From Hyphomonas adhaerens MHS-3 (GTDB taxonomy: Bacteria > Pseudomonadota > Alphaproteobacteria > Caulobacterales > Hyphomonadaceae), in assembly GCF_000685235.1 (NCBI RefSeq), contig NZ_ARYH01000001.1:1240001-1304000 (forward strand): a DNA stretch of 64,000 nt, written 5' to 3'. How positions within the stretch are numbered: the stretch's first letter is position 1; each line of letters starts with the position of its first letter. This document shows, piece after piece, positions 42,665 to 51,341 of the stretch. The position numbers were made by a program, and so were the translations under genes. The notes under the pieces are model-generated. The model had not been told where the DNA came from. It saw only the letters and a list, made by a program, of their open reading frames with translations, and did no database searches.

Positions 42665-43368
42665 AACATTTTATCTCGACGGTACTCCTCGCCACTGCCG
42701 CAACCGCTTGCGCAGGCTCTCCCCTGTCCGATCCGAAGCCGGAACCGGTTCCGCTCTATGCCGGACCCTGGGCAGGGGCGGGGGTCGATATGGACGCCGT
42801 TACAGAACCCAACCCGTCTCTTTGGGCAACGTCTGCAAACGCGCTGCTCAGCATGCGCCGTGCCAAGGCTGTGGGAGACCTGTTGACGGTCGTTGTGGAA
42901 ATGGATGATCAGGCCAGCCTTAAAAGCTCGCTGTCCCGGAGCCGCGGATCCAGCGAGGACATGAGTATCGATGCGCTGCTTGGCTTGCCGGACATACTGA
43001 ACAACGCCCTGCCGGGATCGGCAAGCGTGTCTCCGGCAATCGATTTTCAGCGTAACTCAAACATGGCGGGCAACGGCGCCGTCAACAGGGCCGAGAAAGT
43101 GACGTTCACACTTGCAGCGCGTGTCGTTGGTGTCGAACCGAACGGGAACTTAATCATTCAGGGGTATCAGCAGACACGGGTCAGCAACGAGACCCGCTAT
43201 CTGAGCGTCTCAGGCGTTATCCGCGCCCAGGACATTACCCGGACCAACACTGTAACGTATGACAAGATCGCCGATGCCCAGCTATCCTATGTCAATCAGG
43301 GTGACACAACCGGTCCCAACGGGCGCAAGGCCGTACCGAAATTTCTGGACAAGGTGCTGCCATTCTAG
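42661..43368 (+). CDS. flgH: Flagellar L-ring lipoprotein FlgH
   Basis: A 235-residue outer-membrane ring protein. N-terminal signal with a candidate lipidation Cys at residue 17 (ATACAGSP), then the family blocks AKAVGDLLTVVVEMDDQASL, FTLAARVVGVEPNGNLIIQGYQ and SVSGVIRAQDITRTNTV. The ATG at 42661 is used; the frame is open upstream inside flgA. It is coupled to flgA by ATGA. Confidence 0.93.
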   Translation: MKHFISTVLLATAATACAGSPLSDPKPEPVPLYAGPWAGAGVDMDAVTEPNPSLWATSANALLSMRRAKAVGDLLTVVVEMDDQASLKSSLSRSRGSSEDMSIDALLGLPDILNNALPGSASVSPAIDFQRNSNMAGNGAVNRAEKVTFTLAARVVGVEPNGNLIIQGYQQTRVSNETRYLSVSGVIRAQDITRTNTVTYDKIADAQLSYVNQGDTTGPNGRKAVPKFLDKVLPF

Positions 43369-43383
43369 GGGTGGGAGACCGAG

Positions 43384-43956
43384 ATGAAGCATGTCATCTC
43401 TGCAGTGGTTGCTGTCGTTTGCATTCTCATCGGCGGCATCACAGGGCATTTTGTGAAAACGGGACTATCAGCAGCGGCCAGTACGGCTGCGCATGAAGAC
43501 TCGAAAAAAGAGGCTGATGGTCATGGCGCAGCAGACAGCCATGGCAGCGAGAAGAAAAAGGATTCCCACGGGGCAAAAAAGGAATCCGCTGGTCACGGTG
43601 GTGGCGGCCATGGTGGAGGTGACGCGTCGGGGGATGTCGTCTATTTCAAATTCACCCGCGAATTCATTGTGCCCATCATGCATGACCGCAAGGTCGCGAG
43701 CCTCGTGATCCTGAACATCAATTTGGAAGCGGACTCCAGCGTTTCGCAGAAACTGTTCTCAATGGAGCCCAAGATCCGGGACAACATCATGACCACGCTG
43801 ATCGAGCTCAGCAATGATGGCCGGACATTCGAGAGCCTGACGGATGTGGAAAGTTACGAAACCATCCGTGCCATGGTTTTGCTGAACCTGCAGAAGGCTG
43901 TGCCATCCGGTATTCAGAATGTCCTGATTGTGGATATTGCCCAACAGGACCTTTGA
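43384..43956 (+). CDS. Second FliL-like protein with His/Gly-rich linker
   Basis: A 190-residue protein: membrane helix at about 4-26 (VISAVVAVVCILIGGITGHFV), a hydrophilic linker (about 36-84) rich in His, Gly, Lys and Ser (for example GHGGGGHGGGD), and a C-terminal domain with FliL character (FTREFIVPIMHDRKVASLVILNINLE, then the helix METT-like region ending VLIVDIAQQDL). It follows flgH by 15 bases. It probably sits at the stator or basal body like FliL at 26213; the linker could bind metal ions, which is inference. Confidence 0.7.
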   Translation: MKHVISAVVAVVCILIGGITGHFVKTGLSAAASTAAHEDSKKEADGHGAADSHGSEKKKDSHGAKKESAGHGGGGHGGGDASGDVVYFKFTREFIVPIMHDRKVASLVILNINLEADSSVSQKLFSMEPKIRDNIMTTLIELSNDGRTFESLTDVESYETIRAMVLLNLQKAVPSGIQNVLIVDIAQQDL

Positions 43957-43963
43957 TCCTGTT
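43943..43963 (+). terminator. Hairpin at the end of the flgF-FliL2 unit
   Basis: AACAGGA and TCCTGTT form a perfect 7-bp stem with a 7-base loop that contains the TGA stop of the FliL-like gene; three T follow. It lies between convergent genes. The short T run makes termination only probable. Confidence 0.45.
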
Positions 43964-43988
43964 TCAGGGCAGAAGCTTCAGACCGCTC

Positions 43989-44618
43989 CTACCGGTTGTA
44001 TTTCTCGACGTTCGCCATTTCGGTCGTGAGGTTTAGCGACGTTTCCAGCAGCATTGTGCCTGTTTCATCTGCGGTCACGCCTGTCACCGTGCCGATCAGG
44101 CGAGGGGACGTCGTGCGTTGCAACTCGCCGTCCTTATACATCTGCAATTCCAACTGATAGACGCCGTCTTCGGCGAGTTCGGTTCCGCCGGACGTTTCGC
44201 CATTCCAGGTGTATCGGCCGGTTTCCGGATCGAGCGTCTTCGACCAGACTTCATTGCCATTTGCATCGCGGACTTTCAGGATGGTTTCGTCCGTTGACTC
44301 CGGGATATCGACGACAAAGTCCACGCCCTCGCCGGAATAGGGTGCCCAGGACGTGTCGACGGCGACGGTTTCCCCCAGCCATTGGCCGGCGAGGATGCTG
44401 GAATGCAGTCCACCAATCATTCCGGCGATACTTTCCAGGTGAGAGTTAGAGGCCACTTGTTGTTCCAGCGTCGAGAAGGTCGCCAACTGGTCAACGAATT
44501 GGGTCGAATCCATCGGCGACATAGGATCCTGGTTCCTGATCTGTGCGGTCAGCAACTTGATGAATGAATTGAATTCACTGCCGATGGTTTGGGTTGTGGC
44601 GCCGGATACGTCGGACAT
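43989..44618 (-). CDS. flgD: Flagellar hook cap/scaffold protein FlgD
   Basis: A 209-residue hook assembly protein: N-terminal FNSFIKLLTAQIRNQDPMSPMDSTQFVDQLATFSTLEQ (residues 15-52 approx.), the conserved FlgD export/capping stretch, and a C-terminal FlgD Ig-like/Tudor region (KVRDANGNEVWSKTL, YTWNGETSGGTELAEDGVY). FlgD is discarded once the hook is complete. It lies 11 bases downstream of fliK. Confidence 0.93.
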   Translation of the reverse strand: MSDVSGATTQTIGSEFNSFIKLLTAQIRNQDPMSPMDSTQFVDQLATFSTLEQQVASNSHLESIAGMIGGLHSSILAGQWLGETVAVDTSWAPYSGEGVDFVVDIPESTDETILKVRDANGNEVWSKTLDPETGRYTWNGETSGGTELAEDGVYQLELQMYKDGELQRTTSPRLIGTVTGVTADETGTMLLETSLNLTTEMANVEKYNR

Positions 44619-44629
44619 GTGGGAATTCC

Positions 44630-46039
44630 TTACAGTCTGATATCAAGTCCACCGCTCGCCGAGCGGGCGGGGCGGATGGAGTCTGCGGTGAGGGTTGCCG
44701 AGGTGAGAAGCGTTGGGTCCGTAGCGGGACCAATATTCTCGAACAGTCGACCAGATGCGGGTGTGTGAGACTGTTGGTGACCGGATTGTTGCTGCTGGAA
44801 CGTCATGTTCTGGCTGGATAGCCCACTCCGTTCCAGGGCCTGTGTGAGTTCGAAATGCATGAGGCGAAGTTGCCTCATGGCTTCCGGCGATTCACCGGTC
44901 ACCGTGACGTGTTGAATGCCGTGGGCATCGAATTTGAAATCGATCGACACACGCCCAAGTTCCGGAGGGTCGAGTTGCACGGTGATGCGGTCAGGCGTGT
45001 CATCCGGAGATCCAACTGCGTCTGTAATGATCTTCACAGTTTCGGCTGGGCTGGCCGTCACCACCGCATTCGTCGGCGTCATTTGCACCGGTGACTGAAC
45101 GGGTTGTGAAGCAGGTTGGGGCGCAGGCGAGGTACCCAGCGCAGACGCGGCGAGCTGGGGACTGCCGTCAGGGGCAGGGGAGGTCTGATCGATCGCGCCA
45201 GTCTTTCCGGTATCTGAACTGACTTCCGGTGAACCATCTGAAAGTTCAGCCAGGAATGTCCCGTCCTCTTCCGGGGACTTCGCGCCGTCATCAGGGACGA
45301 CATCTTTGTTGCTTTCAGTCGTGCCGGCTGAGTGCGTGATTGCGGTATCTGGTACATCCGGTTTCGCGGCGGCTGAGCCAGGGACCTCAATGGTAGATTT
45401 CACGAGCGCGTCTTTATCGGATGTGCGGGAAGTGCCCTGTTTGACCTCATCCTGTCCTGCCGCCTGAACGGTCATCGCTTGAACTTCAGGTGCAGGAGGC
45501 GTGTCCTCCGGCCGGGTGTCGACATGGACTTCAGGATTGCCGGTGGACGCGGATTCGATCGTCATGCTCTTTGATGTTTCAGGGTCCGTGGGCAGTTTCG
45601 TAGCGTCTTCGGATGCCGCAAGCGCGCCAGCAAGTGACGGCGCAGCGTCATCTTCATCCTGTTCTGAAAAGTCTGCGGTGTCGGGATTGTTGTCGCGCTT
45701 CTGCACTATACGCGTATCTGTGCCGTTCAGCGCCGTTTCGTCAGTCGTTATCTCATCGGAAGACTCAAGCTCGCTGGTTTCGAGAATCACTTCACTTTCG
45801 GCCGTGGCATCGTTCCGACGATCCTGCGGAGGCAAAGTTTGCGGACGGGTTTGTTCTGTGTCGGTTGTTTTGCCTTGTGGTGCGGACTCAGCCTTCGCGC
45901 CACTGTCTGTACCGCGTTCTTGCTGCAGCGACCGCGCGAACGCGTCGCCGGACCCGCCCGTTGGGGATTTCGACTCCGCGCGGTCGGGCTTTGCGTTTGT
46001 CTGCTTAAGCGCCAGGCCCGGTTCAATCAGAAATGTCAT
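44630..46039 (-). CDS. fliK: Flagellar hook-length control protein FliK
   Basis: A 469-residue protein. Residues 1-330 are low-complexity, rich in Ser, Thr, Pro, Glu and Asp (the ruler part); residues 345-415 form the FliK C-domain (ITVQLDPPELGRVSIDFKFDA, then MRQLRLMHFELTQALERSGL). FliK measures hook length and switches export specificity through FlhB. First gene of the minus-strand fliK-flgD unit, divergent from flgJ across 121 bases carrying two GTTAAC boxes. Confidence 0.88.
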   Translation of the reverse strand: MTFLIEPGLALKQTNAKPDRAESKSPTGGSGDAFARSLQQERGTDSGAKAESAPQGKTTDTEQTRPQTLPPQDRRNDATAESEVILETSELESSDEITTDETALNGTDTRIVQKRDNNPDTADFSEQDEDDAAPSLAGALAASEDATKLPTDPETSKSMTIESASTGNPEVHVDTRPEDTPPAPEVQAMTVQAAGQDEVKQGTSRTSDKDALVKSTIEVPGSAAAKPDVPDTAITHSAGTTESNKDVVPDDGAKSPEEDGTFLAELSDGSPEVSSDTGKTGAIDQTSPAPDGSPQLAASALGTSPAPQPASQPVQSPVQMTPTNAVVTASPAETVKIITDAVGSPDDTPDRITVQLDPPELGRVSIDFKFDAHGIQHVTVTGESPEAMRQLRLMHFELTQALERSGLSSQNMTFQQQQSGHQQSHTPASGRLFENIGPATDPTLLTSATLTADSIRPARSASGGLDIRL

Positions 46040-46160
46040 GATCGGTTACGATTCCCCGTCCCAATGTTAACCAAGTTACAACCAAAGGACATGAAAACAG
46101 CGTTAACGAACATGCCGTTGCGATAAATATTTGTGCGGCAATCCGGACTCGGAGGATTAG

Positions 46161-46481
46161 ATGTCCCAGCCTGTTTCTTTCCAGGCATATGTTGCTCAGG
46201 CGCCTGACGCGTCAGAGCGCAACCCATTGGGGCAGGGGGCATCTGAGGCGTCCGATCTCGGCAAACGTTTCGAACAGATGCTGTGGACCGAGATGCTCTC
46301 TTATGCGGGGCTCGACAAAGCTTTCTCTCAGGACGGCGGCCAGGCGGCTGAAACTTTCTCGCGCTACGTAATCGAATCGATCGCTGCCGACCTTGCCGAG
46401 ACCCATCCCATGGGGCTGGGGGAGGCGGTGGACCGCACGGTGGCGGCGGGTCAATCATCACAACAGGATGACGTGGTATGA
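46161..46481 (+). CDS. flgJ: Rod-binding protein (FlgJ N-domain only)
   Basis: A 106-residue protein equal to the FlgJ N-terminal rod-binding domain (LGKRFEQMLWTEMLSYAGLDKA, then YVIESIAADLAETHPMGLGEAVDR). The C-terminal muramidase domain of enteric FlgJ is absent, as is normal in alphaproteobacteria. A clear ribosome site (CGGAGGA) precedes the ATG. Overlaps the FlgN-like gene by ATGA. Confidence 0.88.
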   Translation: MSQPVSFQAYVAQAPDASERNPLGQGASEASDLGKRFEQMLWTEMLSYAGLDKAFSQDGGQAAETFSRYVIESIAADLAETHPMGLGEAVDRTVAAGQSSQQDDVV

Positions 46482-46858
46482 ACCAGGTTTCCATTCAGAA
46501 CGAAATCGACGGTTTGAAAGAAACGCTGACCCTGGAGCAGCAATATCTTCTCGCGGGCCGTGCCCGGGAAACCCTCTCACTGGCTGAGACCAAGCTTTCT
46601 GCGATGGATGCGCTCGAGACGGCCTTCGGATCGCTCGACCCGAGTGTCGTGCCGGGGGCCTATCAGAGTGATATGATGGACATTGTTTCGATGGCAAAGG
46701 AGAACGCCGTTCACTTCGAAGCCATACAGAACGGTCTGCGGCGCGCCATTCAACGACTCGAGTCGCAGCACGCGAACGCCTATGTCGGATCTTATACGCA
46801 AACAGGTGGCAAGGTCGCGTTTACCGAAGTCACAGGGCAATTCCTGAAAAAAGCCTGA
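46478..46858 (+). CDS. FlgN-like flagellar chaperone
   Basis: A 126-residue, mainly helical protein (EIDGLKETLTLEQQYLLAGRARETLSL, then MVSMAKENAVHFEAIQNGLRRAIQRL in part) with the size and shape of FlgN chaperones, which escort FlgK and FlgL to the export gate. The C-terminal tail (SYTQTGGKVAFTEVTGQFLKK) is variable. Assigned by length, predicted coiled-coil form and its position after flgJ and before flagellin. Confidence 0.65.
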   Translation: MNQVSIQNEIDGLKETLTLEQQYLLAGRARETLSLAETKLSAMDALETAFGSLDPSVVPGAYQSDMMDIVSMAKENAVHFEAIQNGLRRAIQRLESQHANAYVGSYTQTGGKVAFTEVTGQFLKKA

Positions 46859-47004
46859 CTGGTTAACTGCTTGTACACTACCAGATTGTATTCGTTTCCC
46901 TGCAACCTGGAGGGGTTGGCGGATTTCCGCAGTCAGGATGACACGCAATTCAATCGGCCGCGATCCGTTCGCAGGCCACGTACCTTGAGGGATGGGTATA
47001 ACAA
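46859..47004 (+). promoter_or_regulatory. Flagellin promoter and leader region
   Basis: A 146-base gap before the flagellin start. It contains a GTTAAC box at 46862-46867 and a ribosome site TTGAGGGATGGG about 10 bases before the ATG. I could not fit a convincing sigma-54 -24/-12 pair. In Caulobacter the flagellin leader is where FlbT acts, and FlbT is encoded at 48712. Confidence 0.5.
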
Positions 47005-48252
47005 ATGTCCAGTATTCTGACTAATAATAGCGCGATGGTCGCGCTCGACACGCTGCGCAATATCAACAAAGATCTCGCATCGGTCCAAAACCAGATTTCA
47101 ACAGGTAAGACGGTTTCCAGCGCCAAAGACAATTCGGCGATCTGGGCTATTTCGACTGTCATGTCGACCGACGTGGAAAGCTTCAAGACGATCTCCGACT
47201 CCCTGAACCTCGGTTCCTCTACCGTCGGCGTTGCTCGTGTTGCCTCCGAGAAGGTTACTGAGCTTCTCCAGGACATGAAAAACCTGATCGTTAATGCTCA
47301 GGGTGCAAACGTTGACCGTACGAAGATCCAGACTGAAATCGGTGAGATTCGTGAAAACATCAGCTCCGTTGTTGGCGCTGCCCAGTTCAATGGCCTGAAC
47401 CTGGTTGACGGTTCTTCCTCAGCCGACATGAAGATCCTGTCTTCGCTTGACCGCAGCTCTTCGGGCACCGTTTCGGCAGCCTTCATCGATGTTGCACGTC
47501 ATGACCTGTCGATCAGCAACTCCGCAACGGGCGCAACCTTCGGCGGCACCGCTGTTACCGACACGTCGATCATCGACAATGGTGGTACGAATGCCGGTAC
47601 GGCAGCGACAGTTGCTGATGGCGGTTCCCAGGCGATCACGATTGCTTCGGTGGCCGACGGCAATTCTTATCGCCTCGTCCTGGACGACTCGGGTGCTGCC
47701 AATGACCTTGGCCAGCGTACGTTCGAATATGTGGCCGGTACGGATGACAGCGCCAACTCGGTTGCTGCGAACCTGGCAAATCAGGTCAGCACCTTCTTTG
47801 CTGCCACGGGCGAGACCAACTACACGGTTTCCCGCGCCGACGACGTGATCACGATCACCAACAACTCGGGCGATGATCTGACGCTGACGGCTGCTTCCGC
47901 CACCGGTGGTACGGCTGGCACGAGCGCTGGCGGTCTTGGCAACGTCTCTTCGATCGACGTGACCACAGATGCCGGTGCAACGGCTGCTCTGACCTCAATC
48001 GAATCCCTGCTTCAGACGTCGATTGATGCTGCAGCTGGCTTCGGTTCTTCGCAGACCCGTATCGAAAACCAGACTGACTTTGTCAGCTCCCTGGTCGACT
48101 CCATGACTTCCGGTATCGGTGGTCTGGTGGACGCAGACATGGAAGCTGCCTCGGCCAAACTGCAGGCCCTTCAGGTCCAGCAGCAGCTGGGTGTCCAGTC
48201 TCTGTCCATTGCTAACCAGGCGCCGCAGACTCTGCTGTCGCTGTTCCGCTAA
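47005..48252 (+). CDS. Flagellin
   Basis: A 415-residue filament protein. The N-terminal D0/D1 part (ILTNNSAMVALDTLRNINKDL, ISTGKTVSSAKDNSAIWAIS) and the C-terminal part (SSLVDSMTSGIGGLVDADMEAASAKL, ending APQTLLSLFR) are conserved; residues about 165-320 are a Thr/Ala/Gly/Asp-rich variable domain with a flagellin-IN-like stretch (NSYRLVLDDSGAANDL). Longer than the 270-residue flagellins of Caulobacter because of this surface domain. Only flagellin in the window. Followed by a stable hairpin and then flaF and flbT. Confidence 0.95.
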   Translation: MSSILTNNSAMVALDTLRNINKDLASVQNQISTGKTVSSAKDNSAIWAISTVMSTDVESFKTISDSLNLGSSTVGVARVASEKVTELLQDMKNLIVNAQGANVDRTKIQTEIGEIRENISSVVGAAQFNGLNLVDGSSSADMKILSSLDRSSSGTVSAAFIDVARHDLSISNSATGATFGGTAVTDTSIIDNGGTNAGTAATVADGGSQAITIASVADGNSYRLVLDDSGAANDLGQRTFEYVAGTDDSANSVAANLANQVSTFFAATGETNYTVSRADDVITITNNSGDDLTLTAASATGGTAGTSAGGLGNVSSIDVTTDAGATAALTSIESLLQTSIDAAAGFGSSQTRIENQTDFVSSLVDSMTSGIGGLVDADMEAASAKLQALQVQQQLGVQSLSIANQAPQTLLSLFR

Positions 48253-48260
48253 TATAACAG

Positions 48261-48294
48261 ATAGCCCGGGAGCCAACGGAGGTTCCCGGGCTAT
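48261..48294 (+). terminator. Stable hairpin between flagellin and flaF
   Basis: An 11-bp arm pair (ATAGCCCGGGA / TCCCGGGCTAT) with a 12-base loop begins 8 bases after the flagellin stop. No T run follows, so it may be a partial terminator or a 3' stabiliser that makes flagellin mRNA more abundant than flaF-flbT mRNA. Confidence 0.6.
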
Positions 48295-48321
48295 TACTTC
48301 TACAAACCCGGGGAGGGTGTT

Positions 48322-48711
48322 TTGCAGTCACTGGCTTTCAAGGCGTATGGTGAGGTCAAGCAACGCACCGCGGGGGAGAAAGAAATTGAATTTGCGTTGT
48401 TTCGTCAGATTACGGACGCGCTCAAAGAGGTTTCTGACACGGAAGATGTCCAGCCAACTGACTGGGCAGAAGCCATTCACAGGAACCAGCAATTGTGGAC
48501 AACGATTGCAATCGACTTGCTTCAACCTGGCAACGCCCTGCCGGACGAGATGAAGCGAAGCCTTCTGTACCTCGCAGAATTTGTCCGTCAGACCAGCATG
48601 AAAATCATGGCAGGCGACGGCGACATCGCTGACCTGATTGAAATCAACCAGTCCATTATGAATGGTCTTGGCGGTGCCGTTTCCAGCGACATAGCCGGGG
48701 AGGACGTCTGA
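48322..48711 (+). CDS. flaF: Flagellin synthesis regulator FlaF
   Basis: A 129-residue FlaF protein (AFKAYGEVKQRTAGEKEIEFALFRQITDAL in part; QLWTTIAIDLLQPGNALPDEMK) that in Caulobacter is needed for flagellin export or synthesis. TTG start with GGGGAGGG 5 bases upstream; the first residues LQSLAFKAY align with the family start when read as Met. The flbT gene begins directly after its stop. Confidence 0.9.
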   Translation: MQSLAFKAYGEVKQRTAGEKEIEFALFRQITDALKEVSDTEDVQPTDWAEAIHRNQQLWTTIAIDLLQPGNALPDEMKRSLLYLAEFVRQTSMKIMAGDGDIADLIEINQSIMNGLGGAVSSDIAGEDV

Positions 48712-49146
48712 TTGTCGGGTCTCGTATTTAAAGTGGCACCGGGTGAGCGATTCATCATCAATGGTGCGACCCTCGAAAATGGTGACAAACCCGCTCGCAT
48801 CCGTGTGGTCGAAGGGGATGCCCGCGTACTTCGCTGCCGCGATGCCATGCATCCAACGGAAGTCGATACGCCGGTCAAGCAGATCTACTACGCGATCCAG
48901 CTTCTGGTGACCGGTGATCTCTCGGAAGATGAGACGGTGCCAGCAATTGATGCTGAATGCGCGCGCCTTGAAGAAGTTTTTGATCACATAGACCCGGAAC
49001 TGATCCCAGTCCTTCGTTCCATGATTGGCCGGGCCAACTATTATTCAGCCATGTGCCACCTGCGCCAGATCATGCCGATCGAGGCGGAACTCCTGGCCTT
49101 GCCCGGAAATGGCGCAGCGCCATTGCGTCAGGCAAAGGTCGCCTGA
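48712..49146 (+). CDS. flbT: Flagellin mRNA repressor FlbT
   Basis: A 144-residue FlbT (VAPGERFIINGATLENGDKPARIRV in part, then TPVKQIYYAIQLLVTGD). In Caulobacter it binds the flagellin leader and promotes mRNA decay until the hook is built. TTG start directly after the flaF stop, with GGGGAGG 9 bases upstream. FlaF and FlbT together set flagellin level. Confidence 0.92.
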   Translation: MSGLVFKVAPGERFIINGATLENGDKPARIRVVEGDARVLRCRDAMHPTEVDTPVKQIYYAIQLLVTGDLSEDETVPAIDAECARLEEVFDHIDPELIPVLRSMIGRANYYSAMCHLRQIMPIEAELLALPGNGAAPLRQAKVA

Positions 49147-49150
49147 CATC

Positions 49151-49981
49151 ATGTTCCAGCCTGCCATCCCGTTGTCAGGAATTGGTGGATGGAAATTCCT
49201 GCAGGCGACGTATTCGCGCCAGTTGGAATCTTTCACTGATTCTCCCCAGGTCCGGAATGACCGGGATTACATGCTGGATAAGCTGTCCCAGACCATGAGT
49301 GTCGACGATTTCATGGCGGACAGGCGATTGCTGCGCGTCACCATGACGGCTTTCGGCCTGGGTGGTGAAGAGTGGAAAGGCGGATTTATCCGAAAGGCGC
49401 TGGAAGAGGTCGGAGACCCCGAAAGCACGTTCCTGCCGCGTCTTAACAATCCAAAGTACACAAAATTTGCTGAGGCGTTGTCCCCGATTGATGGCAAGAT
49501 CATCACGTCATCGTCACAGCGGGCGAAGATGGCCGTCAATTTCGAAGCGGAGTCGTTCCGGACAGCTGTCGGCGATGTCGATGATTCCATGCGCCTTGCG
49601 TTGAACTACCAGTCCGAGATTGCCGAAATTGCTGGGAAGGAGTCCAGCGACAAGGCAATCCTTTACCGGATACTTGGGGATGTGCCGGTTCGCACAGTCA
49701 TGCAGACCGCCTTCAATCTGCCGGATGGGCTCAGCAGTCTCGATCTTGATCGGCAAGCGGACATTTTCAAGGAAAAGATCCAATCGGTTCTGGGGGTCAG
49801 CGACCTTTCGGATCTGGGAAAACCCGAAGTGACGGAAAAGATGATCCATCGTTTTCTGGCCATGGAAACCATCGAGAACGGGTCTACATCCTATTCGTCG
49901 GCCTCCGCCGCCCTGACCTTGCTCAGCAACGGGGTTGGCAGCCAGGCGAGCCAGAATCTTTTCCTCAGCCTTCTGTCTTGA
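49151..49981 (+). CDS. DUF1217 flagellar-cluster protein
   Basis: A 276-residue protein of the DUF1217 type, common in alphaproteobacterial flagellar clusters. Visible repeats of the form WK(F/G)LQATYSRQ and VRTVMQTAFNLPDGLSSLDLDRQADIFKEKI (in part) with a C-terminal Ser-rich tail. Mainly helical with no signal peptide or membrane helix. Function not established. It starts 4 bases after flbT; its last 17 bases overlap the 3' end of fliI on the other strand. Confidence 0.78.
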   Translation: MFQPAIPLSGIGGWKFLQATYSRQLESFTDSPQVRNDRDYMLDKLSQTMSVDDFMADRRLLRVTMTAFGLGGEEWKGGFIRKALEEVGDPESTFLPRLNNPKYTKFAEALSPIDGKIITSSSQRAKMAVNFEAESFRTAVGDVDDSMRLALNYQSEIAEIAGKESSDKAILYRILGDVPVRTVMQTAFNLPDGLSSLDLDRQADIFKEKIQSVLGVSDLSDLGKPEVTEKMIHRFLAMETIENGSTSYSSASAALTLLSNGVGSQASQNLFLSLLS

Positions 49982-51311
49982 TTTCTTCTTCCGGGATGGA
50001 GGCTTGCCCATCCGGGCCGAGGATGGACAGCAATGCCTCAAAGGCTGCAGCAATTCCGTCCGGGCTCTTTGTGCCCATGAAGGCGTCGAGTGCTGGAAAG
50101 AGGGCGATAGAATTGTCACCGTCTGCGTCTTTGCCGAACTCATAGAGGTTCGCCCTCAGCATGGGCTCGAGTTCTTCGTAAAGCGCGAGTGTCTTCCGGC
50201 AGCGGCGAATGAGAGCGTTTTCGTCATCAGTTGCGGCGTGTGGCAAGGCACGGGAAACTGATCGCAATACGTCGATCGCCGGATAGCGCTGCCGCTCGGC
50301 AATCTGGCGCGACAGGATGATGTGGCCATCCAGGATGCCGCGGATCATGTCGGCGACTGGCTCTTCCATGTCAGATCCGGCGACGAGTACGGAATAAATC
50401 GCTGTAATATCGCCCTTGTTGCCAAGGCCTGGTCCGGCCCGCTCGGCAAGTTCGGAAATGACCCGGACCGTCGAGGGCGGGAAGGCATTCAGCGCCGGCG
50501 TCTCGCCAGCCATGAGGGCGGTTTCCCGATGCGCTTCGGCAAATCGTGTGATGGAGTCGAAGAGGAAGAGTACATTGTGCCCTTCATCCCGGAAATGTTC
50601 GGCGGCTGTGATAGCGCAATAAGCCGCTCTTTTCTTGGCGCCCGGCGGTTCGCTGGCGGTTGCGGCAATTACGACGGTCTTGGACATGATCGATTGCGGC
50701 AGCACGTTGCGGACAAACTCGTTCACTTCGCGAGAGCGTTCGCCGATAAGCGCGATGACGACCCGGTCGGCTTCCAGTCCGGCTGCGAGTGAGCCGAGGA
50801 AGGTCGACTTGCCCACGCCCGAACCCGCAAACAGGCCCAGCCGCTGGCCCTGGCAAATCGGCAGCATCGTATCGGTCACCATCCAGCCTGTTGCCAACCG
50901 GTCACCGATACCCCGGCGGGCATGCGCGGGCAGGGGGGCCGTGTTCAGGCGGCGATTTGTGGCGCGTAGCGGAACGACCGGTGCCGTCGCGCCGGTAATG
51001 TCGCCGCGATAGTTGATGATTTGGCCAAGCCAATGATCGCCGGGTTCGATCCGGGGTTCCTGCTGAATCTGGACAGCATCCCCGATCCGGATTGCGTCGC
51101 AGGGCGAATAAAGGAGTGCGGTGACACTCTCTCCGGAAATTGAAAGGATTTCCCCGAGAATGCTTGTGCCCTGTTTTTCGATGACGATTTCATTGCCGAC
51201 ACCAGCAAGTTCGCTGATACCGGCAATGCGGACCATGCCAGGGGCGACGTCTGTGATGGTGCCCCAAAGACTAAAAAGTGTGAACGAAGGTGAGGCCGTC
51301 CCCATCGGCAT
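49965..51311 (-). CDS. fliI: Flagellar export ATPase FliI
   Basis: A 448-residue ATPase of the F1-beta/FliI type. Walker A is GSGVGKST (163-170), followed by VVIALIGERSREVNEFV (catalytic Glu) and the Walker B segment VLFLFDSITRFAEAHRE. It powers or regulates export of flagellar subunits with FliH and FliJ. The first ATG at 51311 is used, with AGGA 9 bases upstream. Divergent from flgB with a 94-base shared region. Confidence 0.95.
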   Translation of the reverse strand: MPMGTASPSFTLFSLWGTITDVAPGMVRIAGISELAGVGNEIVIEKQGTSILGEILSISGESVTALLYSPCDAIRIGDAVQIQQEPRIEPGDHWLGQIINYRGDITGATAPVVPLRATNRRLNTAPLPAHARRGIGDRLATGWMVTDTMLPICQGQRLGLFAGSGVGKSTFLGSLAAGLEADRVVIALIGERSREVNEFVRNVLPQSIMSKTVVIAATASEPPGAKKRAAYCAITAAEHFRDEGHNVLFLFDSITRFAEAHRETALMAGETPALNAFPPSTVRVISELAERAGPGLGNKGDITAIYSVLVAGSDMEEPVADMIRGILDGHIILSRQIAERQRYPAIDVLRSVSRALPHAATDDENALIRRCRKTLALYEELEPMLRANLYEFGKDADGDNSIALFPALDAFMGTKSPDGIAAAFEALLSILGPDGQASIPEEEIKTEG

Positions 51312-51341
51312 GGTGTAAATCCTAACAAAACGCGTCGATCG

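Noticed and set aside
46905-46925. Possible sigma-54 promoter (TTGGCGGATTTCCGCA) before flagellin
   Set aside because: The GG and GC pairs are nine bases apart instead of ten and the rest of the consensus is poor.
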